Shown: in pieces, positions 9,106 through 16,222 of the stretch
Numbering within the stretch: the first letter of the stretch is position 1
Layout: the number at the start of each line of letters is the position of its first letter
From: JAIPDZ01 sp034522175
GTDB lineage: Bacteria > Desulfobacterota > DSM-4660 > Desulfatiglandales > Desulfatiglandaceae
Direction: 5' to 3'
DNA length: 64,000 nucleotides
Assembly: GCA_034522175.1 (NCBI GenBank)
Contig: JAXHLQ010000001.1
Location: 4,340,001-4,404,000 of the forward strand
Notes under the pieces: generated by a model
What the model was told of the DNA's origin: nothing
The model's input: only the letters and a program-made list of their open reading frames with translations
Databases searched by the model: none
Translations under genes and position numbers: made by a program

Positions 9106-9441
9106 CGGTATCTCCTTATGGAATCTGGTTCATGATGGAATCTGGTTCATGGTTACACGTCAATGTCATCAACTTAAGGCTCGATGGCCTTATCGTTACA
9201 CACAAACGTCATTCCGGCGACGGCCGGAATCCAGACTTTTCATCCCGCGGCGGCGCGACTGGACCCCGGCTTTCGCCGGGGTGACGAACCGAACTACTGG
9301 ACTTTTGATTGAGTGAATGGCATCGACTTGGCTTTTACTGGTTTCCAGGTTTTCTTGACTTACCATCTCCCTGAACCATATAACTGTTAGGAAAGAATAG
9401 GTAAAGAAAAGAATGAAAAATATGGACGTCAGGAGAAGACA
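9106..9441. other. Intergenic region with dispersed repeats
   Basis: No gene is visible. It holds a direct repeat of ATGGAATCTGGTTC (two copies at about 9118-9148), one reversed copy of a CTTAAGTTGATGACATTG motif (9161-9178) that recurs at 11.2 and 53.7 kb, and the palindromic repeat listed separately at 9208-9284. Promoters for the divergent genes on both sides should lie here but were not resolved. Confidence 0.5.
9208..9284. repeat. REP-like palindromic repeat (CATTCCGGC/GCCGGAAT type)
   Basis: Two arms, 9208-9234 and 9259-9284, each of which is itself palindromic (CCGGCGACGGCCGG and CCCCGGCTTTCGCCGGGG). Together they form an imperfect larger inverted repeat running from gtcattccgg to ccggggtgac. 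This matches the widespread class of GTCATTCCGGCGAAAGCCGG intergenic elements in proteobacteria. Confidence 0.85.
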
Positions 9442-10041
9442 ATGACCGCTGACATTATTTCCGTCTATGGGAGCCCCCGAAGGAAGGGGAATACGGCCCT
9501 GCTCATGAAACAAGCCGTTCAGGGTGCACGGGATGGCGGTGCCACAGTGGAAGAATTTGTCCTGCGCGACCTCAAAATTTCCCCCTGCCTCGAGATCTAT
9601 GCCTGCAAAAAAGAGGGTGAATGCGCCATCAAAGACGACTTTCAGATGCTCCGCGACAAGATCCTCTCCGCAAGGGGGCTTATGATCGCCTCACCCATAT
9701 TCTTCTACTCCGTCAGCGCCCACACCAAAATCATGATGGATCGGTTTCAATCCCTATGGGTCAAAAAATACTGGATCGATGAGGTACCCTATAACCAGCG
9801 AAACTTCAAACGCAAAGGCCTCTTCATCAGCGTGGGCGCCACCCAGGGGAAAAAGCTGTTCGACGGGGTGTGCTTGTCCATGACATATTTCTTCGACACG
9901 CTGGACATGGAACTCTGGCGGAGTCTCATATACCGGGGCGTCGATCATGAGGGGGAAGTAGAGGACCATCCGGATTACCTGAAGGAGGCCTACCAGTCCG
10001 GGAAGGCATTGGCCGAAAGCCTCCGAATACCCGTTTCTTGA
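9442..10041 (+). CDS. Flavodoxin-fold NAD(P)H-dependent oxidoreductase (FMN reductase / Isf-like)
   Basis: 199 residues. It starts MTADIISVYGSPRRKGNTALLM; GSPRRKGNT is the FMN phosphate loop of the NADPH-dependent FMN reductase family. The central part has CLEIYACKKEGECAIKDDF, a Cys-rich segment like that of iron-sulfur flavoproteins, followed by ASPIFFYSVSAHTKIMMDR, the flavin-contacting strand. The C-terminus ends with the family's WRSLIYRGVDHEGEV segment. It is probably a cytoplasmic electron-transfer flavoprotein. It stands alone upstream of a PP2C phosphatase gene, with a gap of about 90 bases. Confidence 0.88.
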   Translation: MTADIISVYGSPRRKGNTALLMKQAVQGARDGGATVEEFVLRDLKISPCLEIYACKKEGECAIKDDFQMLRDKILSARGLMIASPIFFYSVSAHTKIMMDRFQSLWVKKYWIDEVPYNQRNFKRKGLFISVGATQGKKLFDGVCLSMTYFFDTLDMELWRSLIYRGVDHEGEVEDHPDYLKEAYQSGKALAESLRIPVS

Positions 10042-10111
10042 ATCATCGCATTGAGTTATCACCCTTCGTGAAAAAATAGTGTTTGAAAGGGGGGGTGGGC
10101 TCTGTTAATAT

Positions 10112-10127
10112 TTCCCCCATAGGGGGA
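10112..10127 (+). promoter_or_regulatory. Perfect GC hairpin overlapping the ribosome binding site of the PP2C gene
   Basis: TTCCCCC, then a two- or three-base loop, then GGGGGAA. The 3' arm is the purine-rich AGGGGGA that should serve as the Shine-Dalgarno sequence for the ATG codons at 10128 and 10131. If folded in the mRNA it would hide the ribosome binding site, so translation could be controlled by anything that melts the stem. Confidence 0.55.
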
Positions 10128-10130
10128 ATG

Positions 10131-10880
10131 ATGCAGGCAGCCGTCGTTTCAGAGCAGGGCCGTCGAAGGTTTATGGAGGATGCCTATTTTCTTGACATGG
10201 ATTTTGCCGGGAAAGGATGGGTTTTCGGCGGGGTCTATGACGGTCACAGCGGATATGAGGCTGCGGATTATGCGGCCAGGCATCTGCATCAGCGGTTTTT
10301 GGACCGTCTCGAAAAGGGAGAGGATCCCCGTGCGGCGTTTGAAAGGGCATATGAGGCCATTTCGGCCGAACTCGCACATCAGCCGTCGGGCACGACGGCT
10401 GTGGCGTTTCTGTTGCGCGGGAGCGAATTGACCGTCTCCAATGTGGGCGATTCTCGGGCATTGCTCGTCGGTCGCCATCGGGTGGTGCAGCTCACCGAAG
10501 ACCATCGCTTAGACAACCCGGACGAGCGGGAACGTGTGATTCAGATGGGTGCTGAAATCGACTATCCTTACGTGATGCGCGGTTTGAATGGGTTGATGCC
10601 GACGCGAAGCCTGGGAGATCCCCACTTTGAAGATGTGGGGATTATCTCGATGCCCTTCATCGCGCAATGTCGTGTGCATGAGAGAGAAGATATCTGTCTG
10701 CTGGTGGCCTGTGACGGGCTTTTTGATGTCATGTCCAATGAGGAGGCCGCGGATATGGCACGGAAACATCCGGACGCGGATGAACTCGTGCACGTGCTGA
10801 AACAGGAAGCCCTTGATGTCCGGCGGGGAATGGATAACCTGACCCTCCTCGCTCTGGCCCTCACCTCTGAAAGTGAATAG
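10131..10880 (+). CDS. PP2C-type serine/threonine protein phosphatase
   Basis: About 249 residues from the second of two adjacent ATGs (10128 and 10131); a TTG at 10083 would add 16 unlikely residues. Metal-binding motifs of the family are present: RRFMEDAYFLD, GVYDGHSGYEA, GTTAVAFLL, VSNVGDSRALLVG, LVACDGLFDVMSNEEAADMA and GMDNLTLLAL, with Asp residues for the Mn/Mg pair in MEDA, YDGH, CDG and MDN. It removes phosphate from Ser/Thr residues in the cytoplasm; the partner kinase is not visible next door. It is followed after eight bases by a small DUF2007-like gene, so the two probably form an operon. A hairpin covers the ribosome binding site. Confidence 0.93.
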   Translation: MQAAVVSEQGRRRFMEDAYFLDMDFAGKGWVFGGVYDGHSGYEAADYAARHLHQRFLDRLEKGEDPRAAFERAYEAISAELAHQPSGTTAVAFLLRGSELTVSNVGDSRALLVGRHRVVQLTEDHRLDNPDERERVIQMGAEIDYPYVMRGLNGLMPTRSLGDPHFEDVGIISMPFIAQCRVHEREDICLLVACDGLFDVMSNEEAADMARKHPDADELVHVLKQEALDVRRGMDNLTLLALALTSESE

Positions 10881-10888
10881 GGAGACCC

Positions 10889-11128
10889 ATGGCGGACTAT
10901 GAAAAGATTGCCACCTTGGATAATGAATTTGAGGCGCAACTCCTGGCATCTATCCTCGAGGAGCGTGAGATCCCCCACCGGCTCAGGTCCTACCATGACA
11001 CCGCCTTCGACGGGCTGTTTCAGACACAAAAGGGATGGGGGGTTGTCCAGGCTCCGGATGCCTATAGAAATGAGATCAGGGAGATTATAGCCGATATCCG
11101 AAAAGGGTATGAGGATTCAGACGGGTGA
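10889..11128 (+). CDS. Small DUF2007-like protein (putative signal-transducing protein)
   Basis: 79 residues starting MADYEKIATLDNEFEAQLLASILEE. The pattern KIATLDNEFEAQLLASILEEREIPHRLRSYHD resembles DUF2007/putative signal-transducing proteins, in which one short alpha-beta domain begins with a strand and a helix that avoids or binds small ligands. It starts eight bases after the PP2C stop with GGGAG upstream, so it is co-transcribed with the phosphatase. The function is unknown; the link to a phosphatase hints at a regulatory role (inference). Confidence 0.7.
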   Translation: MADYEKIATLDNEFEAQLLASILEEREIPHRLRSYHDTAFDGLFQTQKGWGVVQAPDAYRNEIREIIADIRKGYEDSDG

Positions 11129-11149
11129 GCCCTGAGCGTTATGTTGTTC

Positions 11150-11220
11150 CGATTTCGATCTCGATCTCGATCCCGATTCCGAGTTAGGTTAGAACTCGAA
11201 TGCTTAAGTTAATGACATTG
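11150..11220. repeat. Composite dispersed repeat: GATCTCGATCCCGATT tracts followed by a CTTAAGTTAATGACATTG motif
   Basis: Positions 11150-11183 are imperfect six-base units of the type GATCTC/GATCCC/GATTCC. Then 11203-11220 carries CTTAAGTTAATGACATTG. The same two parts in the same order occur at 53605-53697, and the tracts alone at 16145-16170 and 53474-53500; the motif alone, reversed, lies at 9161-9178. Confidence 0.7.
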
Positions 11221-11297
11221 AATCAGGGGGTGCGAAACTTGACTTAATCACGTTGGTTTATAAGGGACCCGGTGGATATTGTCACAAGGAGGCGTGC

Positions 11298-12362
11298 ATG
11301 AAGGTTTTGGCCGTTAATTCGAGCGCACGGGTGGGAAGAGAAAGCAAGACGGAACGAATGCTGCTGCCGCTGGTGGAAGGGATGCGGGACGCCGGGGCTG
11401 AGGTAGAGATGGTCAATCTGGCCAGGGAAGATGTGGCGTACTGTATCGGATGTTTCACCTGCTGGACCAAGACGCCGGGCACGTGTATCCATAAGGACGA
11501 CATGACCCGGGAGATCTATCCCCGATATATTGCATCCGATATGTGTATCCTGGCAACGCCGCTTTACCATTACACCGTCAATGCCTGTATGAAGACCTTT
11601 ATCGAGCGGACCCTTCCCATGGCCCTTCCCTTCATGGTCCACCAAGACGGTGTGACCCGGCATCCCATGCGGCATCAGGCGCGGCCCACGGTGGTGCTCT
11701 CGGTAGCGGGATTTCCTGATATGAATGTCTTTGATCAACTCTCTGCCTATGTCAAATTCCTTTTTCACGACAAACTAATGGCGGAGATCTACCGGCCTGC
11801 GGCCGAGAGTATGGAAGGCGGAGCCGAAAAAGCAGTGGTGGAGGACATCCTTGAGGCCACGTTTCAGGGGGGGCGGGAACTGGTGGCGTCCGGGAGTATT
11901 TCGGCGGACACTATGGCCAGGATACAACAGCCCGTCATGGATATCGAAACCATGGTTCCGCTCGCCAATATCTTCTGGCAGACCTGCATCGACGAAGGCG
12001 TGACACCCAAGACCTTCGAAAAGAAGGAAATGGTCCCCCGGCCCGACTCCATTGAGACGTTCCTGATGGTGATGAAGATGGCCTTCAATCCCGAGAAGGC
12101 AAAAGACATCACCGCGCGGATCCAGTTTTTCTTCTCAGGTGAAGTGGCGGGGCCATGCTATCTCCAGCTGGATGCAGGCAAAATCGAGGTATTTGAGCAC
12201 ACTAGCGATGCCCCCGACCTCACCATTGAGACCCCGTTTGACGTCTGGATGGATATCCTGACCCAGAAGGCGGACGGCGAGAAGCTGTTTATGGAACAGA
12301 AATATCAGGTCTCCGGCGACATGGGACTGCTCATGCGGTTTGCGGAGTTCTTCGGGCGTTAG
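11298..12362 (+). CDS. Flavodoxin-fold NAD(P)H-dependent oxidoreductase with C-terminal SCP2-like domain
   Basis: 354 residues from ATG 11298, chosen because AAGGAGG lies six to eleven bases upstream. Residues 1-190 are an NADPH-dependent FMN reductase fold: KVLAVNSSARVGRESKTE (phosphate loop), YCIGCFTCWTKTPGTCIHKDDM (the Cys-rich ISF segment with C-x2-C-x7-C spacing) and LATPLYHYTVNACMKTFIER. The C-terminal part (about 255-354) reads ARIQFFFSGEVAGPCYLQLD and VSGDMGLLMRFAEFFG, resembling an SCP2 sterol-carrier-like domain, so a hydrophobic ligand may be presented to the flavin site. Such fusions are uncommon, and the substrate is unknown. The gene stands alone. Confidence 0.8.
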   Translation: MKVLAVNSSARVGRESKTERMLLPLVEGMRDAGAEVEMVNLAREDVAYCIGCFTCWTKTPGTCIHKDDMTREIYPRYIASDMCILATPLYHYTVNACMKTFIERTLPMALPFMVHQDGVTRHPMRHQARPTVVLSVAGFPDMNVFDQLSAYVKFLFHDKLMAEIYRPAAESMEGGAEKAVVEDILEATFQGGRELVASGSISADTMARIQQPVMDIETMVPLANIFWQTCIDEGVTPKTFEKKEMVPRPDSIETFLMVMKMAFNPEKAKDITARIQFFFSGEVAGPCYLQLDAGKIEVFEHTSDAPDLTIETPFDVWMDILTQKADGEKLFMEQKYQVSGDMGLLMRFAEFFGR

Positions 12363-12375
12363 GGCGTTAAAAAAT

Positions 12376-12671
12376 ATGGATCCATTGACCTGTATTTTTT
12401 GCGGCGGTGAGGCGGAACTGACCGGCCGGTGATGCAACGCCCGGGTGGTCTGCAGGTCGTGCGGCATGGAGGCAGAACCGGACGACTATCGGGATCAAAT
12501 TGAGGCGCGGATGGAAACCATGTGGGCGGCATTAGATGAGGAAACCATAATGAGTGATGGTGCATTCAAGAAAGTGGATGCGACCGAAGAGCGGATGTAC
12601 GGCCCCCGGGGCTCATCGTGTGCGGCTATCCGCCAAAAAACAGCAGACATAGCGCAACCCATAGGGGGTGA
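12376..12671 (+). pseudogene. Small zinc-ribbon protein interrupted by an in-frame UGA and a frameshift
   Basis: From ATG 12376 the frame reads MDPLTCIFCGGEAELTGR, then TGA (12430-12432), then CNARVVCRSCGMEAEPDDYR in the same frame. The two CxxC pairs (CIFC and CRSC) lie on either side of the UGA and together make a zinc ribbon, so both pieces belong to one protein. Further on, the frame near 12605 breaks after MYGPRG; a single extra G there gives GLIVCGYPPKN and a stop at 12671, just before the MBL gene ends. The zinc-ribbon spacing resembles Lar-type small proteins, but no firm family is claimed. The UGA could be a nonsense mutation or, less likely, a selenocysteine codon. Confidence 0.45.
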
Positions 12672-12677
12672 ACCGGT

Positions 12678-13331
12678 CTATCTGAGAAAGGGGTTGCTCC
12701 GTTTTTCCTGGCCCACCGTGGAGGTGGGGCCGTGCCCGGGGAGCACCAGGGTATCTTCGGGGAGGGAGAGGATCTTCTCCCGGATGTTCTGAACAAGCAG
12801 TTCCATATCACCCCCGGGGAAATCGGTTCGGCCGATGCTGCCGGCAAAGAGGGCATCGCCGCAGATCACCAGTTTCCTTATCTCCCGTTTCCCGTCCACC
12901 TCCAGTTCCCCTTCAAACACAAATCCCAGGCCGGCCGGCGAGTGCCCCCTGAGATCGATGACGTCAATGGCGATGGAACCGACCTCGATGACGTCCCCTT
13001 CCTTGATAAACTCAGACGCCTCCGACGTCTCGGCCGAACTCCCGAACATGCCGGCGCGGGCAGGCGCGGATTTGAGTTCAGGGGCTTCGCGCCAGTGGGT
13101 CAGGATAGGCGCCCCGGTAGCCCCCTGAAGCCCCTGGTTTCCGCCCACGTGGTCCCAGTGGGTATGGGTGTTAATGATGTACTTGAGCGTCAGGCCTTCG
13201 TCATTCAACACCTTGAGGATTTCCTGGTCATTGCCGCCCGGGTCGAAGACCGCTGCCTCCTTCGTCTCCTCATCGCCGACGATGTAGCAGTTCACCATCA
13301 GGGGGCCGGTTTCCATCATCTTAATGATCAT
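12678..13331 (-). CDS. MBL-fold metallo-hydrolase (glyoxalase II-like)
   Basis: 217 residues. The zinc-binding motif THTHWDHVGG (about residues 56-65), the FEGELEVDG strand, the LRGHSPAGLGFVFEG His, the VICGDALFAGSIGRTDFPGGD Asp segment and the LPGHGPTSTVGQEK final His give the complete ligand set of a glyoxalase II/MBL hydrolase. It probably hydrolyses a thioester or similar bond in the cytoplasm. It is a single gene, convergent with the zinc-ribbon relic, and its upstream region contains a large inverted repeat. Confidence 0.93.
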   Translation of the reverse strand: MIIKMMETGPLMVNCYIVGDEETKEAAVFDPGGNDQEILKVLNDEGLTLKYIINTHTHWDHVGGNQGLQGATGAPILTHWREAPELKSAPARAGMFGSSAETSEASEFIKEGDVIEVGSIAIDVIDLRGHSPAGLGFVFEGELEVDGKREIRKLVICGDALFAGSIGRTDFPGGDMELLVQNIREKILSLPEDTLVLPGHGPTSTVGQEKRSNPFLR

Positions 13332-13356
13332 GTCTCATCCTTTCTCATATAGAATT

Positions 13357-13431
13357 GCCACAAAGGCTCAAAGACACAAAGGATTTTAAGATCAAAAATA
13401 TCTTTTCTTCGTGCCTTGGTGTCTTTGTGGC
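13357..13431. repeat. Inverted repeat GCCACAAAGG...CTTTGTGGC
   Basis: Arms 13357-13382 and 13407-13431 are nearly complementary (gccacaaagg...gacacaaagg against cttcgtgccttggtgtctttgtggc) with about 24 bases between. It sits between the divergent MBL and serA genes. It resembles the repeats that flank the GxxExxY pseudogene, but no coding remnant lies between the arms. Confidence 0.75.
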
Positions 13432-13577
13432 AGTTTCGTTCTAAAAGGAAGTAGGACTATAGGCACATCCCCCGGGCCTTGTCAAGGTGAACCGATTCAT
13501 TTGTGCCGACCAGGCTTGCCGTCCATTATCAGGTGTGATATGAAACGGTTTCACCAAATCCTGGAGGAGGAATGCGC

Positions 13578-15182
13578 ATGTACAAGGTCATGATACGGGA
13601 CAATATGTCCCAGCGGGCGAAGGAGATTCTGGAAGAGACCGGACAGATCGAGGTGGTAGTGGATTTTGACAAGAGCACCAATGATCCGGAAGCACTGTCA
13701 GAGATCATTGGGGAATTTGATGGCCTGGCAGTCAGAAGCGGCACCAAGGTCAAAGGACCGGCCCTGGAAAATGCGGGTAAACTGAAGGTGATCGGCCGCG
13801 CCGGAATCGGTGTGGATAACATCGATGTGGCCGGCGCCACACAGCGGGGAATTGTGGTCATGAATGCACCCGGCGGCAACACGGTGACCACTGGAGAACA
13901 CGCCATTTCCTTGATGGTGGCCCTGGCCCGCCGGATACCCCAGGCCACCGCCTCCATGCGGGAAGGAAAATGGGAAAAAAAGAAGTTCATGGGCGTGGAG
14001 ATCGCCGGAAAGACCCTGGGGATCATCGGCCTGGGCCAGATCGGCCGCATCGTGGCCCCGCGGGCACTGGGCCTTCAGATGAAGGTCATCGGCGCGGATC
14101 CGTATGTGACCAAAGAGGCCGCCAGTGCGCTGGATGTGGAACTGGTGGAACTGGACGAACTCCTTTCACGGGCGGACTTCATCACCCTTCATGTGCCCCG
14201 GATGGATGAGACGAGAAACCTGATCAGCAGGGAGACCTTGTCCAGAATGAAACCGGGGGTCCGGATTATCAACTGTTCCCGGGGCGAGGTCGTAAACTTA
14301 GATGACCTGTACGAGGCCCTGGAGAGCGGCCATGTGGCCGGAGCGGCCTTGGACGTTTATCCACAGGAACCGCCGGATGTGTCCCTGCCCATTTTTAAGC
14401 ATCCCAATGTGATTCTTACGCCCCACCTCGGAGCGAGTACGGGCGAGGCCCAGACACGGGTGGCCGAGATGATCGCCCGGCAGATGTCGGATTATCTCTT
14501 GAATGGGGTCATCACCAACGCGGTCAATTTCCCCTCGGTGCCCAAAGAGATGATGGAGAGCCTGGGACCCTTCCTGGGCCTTGCGGAACAGATGGGTGCG
14601 TTGCTTGGTGGCGTCGTTCGTAAACCGAATGACATCAATATCATCTACTCCGGATATGTGGGGGATTACGATACCCGTGTCCTGACGCACGCGGCGCTCA
14701 AGGGATTCTTAGATGCCTATACCGACAAGCCGGTCAACTACGTCAATGCCCCGGCCGTGGCAAAGGACAAGGGAATCAACGTGTCGGAGACCATCAGTCA
14801 GCAGACCCGCGATTACACCAATCTGATCCGTATGGAGATGCCCGGCCTCGAGGAGCCGCTCAATGAAATCTGGGGAACCATCTTCGGGCGGAAATATCCC
14901 CGGATCGTTCGTTTGGGCGCCATCTATGTGGATGTCATCCCCGAAGGAGATATGCTGGTCATTGAGAGCGAAGACCGGGTGGGGGTCATCGGAGAACTCG
15001 GGACCATCCTGGCGGCTGAAGGGATCAACATCGCGCAGTTTCATATGGGCCGCCGGGAAGGTCAGTCCATCTGCACCGTGACCCTGGATTCACCCCCCGG
15101 GGAGGCGGTGCTCGCAAAAATTGAGACCCTGCCCTATATCCTGTCGGTGCGGTCGGTGCACCTGGGTTCGGGTGGTAAGTAA
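13578..15182 (+). CDS. serA: D-3-phosphoglycerate dehydrogenase
   Basis: 534 residues from ATG 13578; an ATG at 13572 is too close (one base) to the GGAGGAGG site, while 13578 has seven bases. This NAD-dependent first enzyme of serine synthesis has the long bacterial form: catalytic/NAD domain (to about 315), intervening domain (about 316-450), C-terminal ACT domain (ESEDRVGVIGELGTILAAEGINIAQFHMGR). Seen motifs are GRAGIGVDNIDV, the nucleotide loop LGIIGLGQIGR, INCSRGEVVNLDDLYEAL, and HLGASTGEAQ with the catalytic His. It is the first gene of a plus-strand run with an unknown gene 24 bases on, then two FAD oxidases. Confidence 0.97.
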   Translation: MYKVMIRDNMSQRAKEILEETGQIEVVVDFDKSTNDPEALSEIIGEFDGLAVRSGTKVKGPALENAGKLKVIGRAGIGVDNIDVAGATQRGIVVMNAPGGNTVTTGEHAISLMVALARRIPQATASMREGKWEKKKFMGVEIAGKTLGIIGLGQIGRIVAPRALGLQMKVIGADPYVTKEAASALDVELVELDELLSRADFITLHVPRMDETRNLISRETLSRMKPGVRIINCSRGEVVNLDDLYEALESGHVAGAALDVYPQEPPDVSLPIFKHPNVILTPHLGASTGEAQTRVAEMIARQMSDYLLNGVITNAVNFPSVPKEMMESLGPFLGLAEQMGALLGGVVRKPNDINIIYSGYVGDYDTRVLTHAALKGFLDAYTDKPVNYVNAPAVAKDKGINVSETISQQTRDYTNLIRMEMPGLEEPLNEIWGTIFGRKYPRIVRLGAIYVDVIPEGDMLVIESEDRVGVIGELGTILAAEGINIAQFHMGRREGQSICTVTLDSPPGEAVLAKIETLPYILSVRSVHLGSGGK

Positions 15183-15205
15183 AAAGCCGGGGTTTTTTCT
15201 GCTCG

Positions 15206-16111
15206 ATGACAGCAGACATCAGAGACCATCCGAGGCTGGCGCACGACGACATCGTCGCACTCAATTTTGTCCGAAAAAAGGTTCCCTTTATCTTCAGGCG
15301 CCACTATCGAACCGGATTGAGATCTCATATCATGGAGGTCCTAAACCCGGTTGATGTGCGGCATCAGGAGGAGGGTGTTACCATAGACGGGGTAAGATGG
15401 TTTCCCAGGCCAGCGCCCCTGAAGATGTTGCGTATTTTCAGGACCCGATTTGAGGAGCTTGAGTCGGCAGACGAGGAACTGGATCGGGTCCGGATGGTGA
15501 ATCAATATCTTGGCCCGGATTATGTGGCCGGCTCCGAAGAATTTCTGGTGGACTATCGCTCCGGCGGTCGTCGCGACAGGCTCCTGTGCGGGCTTCAGGA
15601 ATATGTGACCGGTGAGGTGATCGATCCCTGGGGACGTCTCGACAGCACATATCTTATGTCCCTGATGGGCCGATTGCGGTCTCGTAAGGCCTTTCCCGTC
15701 GGCATCACAGCAGAAGAATGGCTTGTTCGGGTGAGGGATATGGCGCAGGCCTTTTTGCGCCGGTTACAGAGGATGATTGAAAATGAAAAGCTGATCCCGG
15801 ATCTGGCGGGGGTGGGGAACCTGCTCATCACACCGTCCGGGCGGATGAAACTCGTGGACATCAACAATATCTCCGCGATTTCTTCGGGATCGGCCATTTC
15901 GTTGGATGACCGGGGATACCCGGTGTGTGATAAATCGATACAGGCGCTTTTTATCCTTCAGGAAAAGGTCGCTGGGGATTCGGGGGATGCCGATGCCTTG
16001 TATCAGCGGTTTTTGGACCCGGAGCGAATGAAGCAGGTGGAGGCGATGGTCAGGCGATTTCATCTGAACATGGCATCGTGTGCGGGTGCCTCATCCTATC
16101 CTCGGGGTTGA
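15206..16111 (+). CDS. Unknown protein with a possible kinase-like C-lobe
   Basis: 301 residues starting MTADIRDHPRLAHDDIVALN. I do not recognise a named family. The C-terminal half reads LIPDLAGVGNLLITPSGRMKLVDINNIS, which resembles the catalytic loop and metal-binding strand of protein-kinase-like folds (N...G...LVD), so a kinase-like fold is possible. No signal peptide or membrane segment is seen. It lies 24 bases after serA with no gap for a promoter, so it is probably in the same transcript. Tandem-Cys or metal motifs are absent. Confidence 0.6.
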   Translation: MTADIRDHPRLAHDDIVALNFVRKKVPFIFRRHYRTGLRSHIMEVLNPVDVRHQEEGVTIDGVRWFPRPAPLKMLRIFRTRFEELESADEELDRVRMVNQYLGPDYVAGSEEFLVDYRSGGRRDRLLCGLQEYVTGEVIDPWGRLDSTYLMSLMGRLRSRKAFPVGITAEEWLVRVRDMAQAFLRRLQRMIENEKLIPDLAGVGNLLITPSGRMKLVDINNISAISSGSAISLDDRGYPVCDKSIQALFILQEKVAGDSGDADALYQRFLDPERMKQVEAMVRRFHLNMASCAGASSYPRG

Positions 16112-16144
16112 TGGAGAAGAGGAAGGGTGAGGCGCGTGAAGAAA

Positions 16145-16170
16145 ATCCAAATCGCTATCGGGATCGATGC
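16145..16170. repeat. Dispersed AAATCGCTATCGGGATCG tract
   Basis: Short copy of the GATC-rich tract (ccaaatcgctatcgggatcg) found also at 11.15 kb, 53.48 kb and, reversed, 53.63 kb. It lies in the 111-base gap between the unknown gene and the first FAD oxidase gene. Confidence 0.55.
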
Positions 16171-16222
16171 ACCCTTAGGTTAACCGTACGGAATCTAACT
16201 GCATTCGTTTAAGGAACCCATC

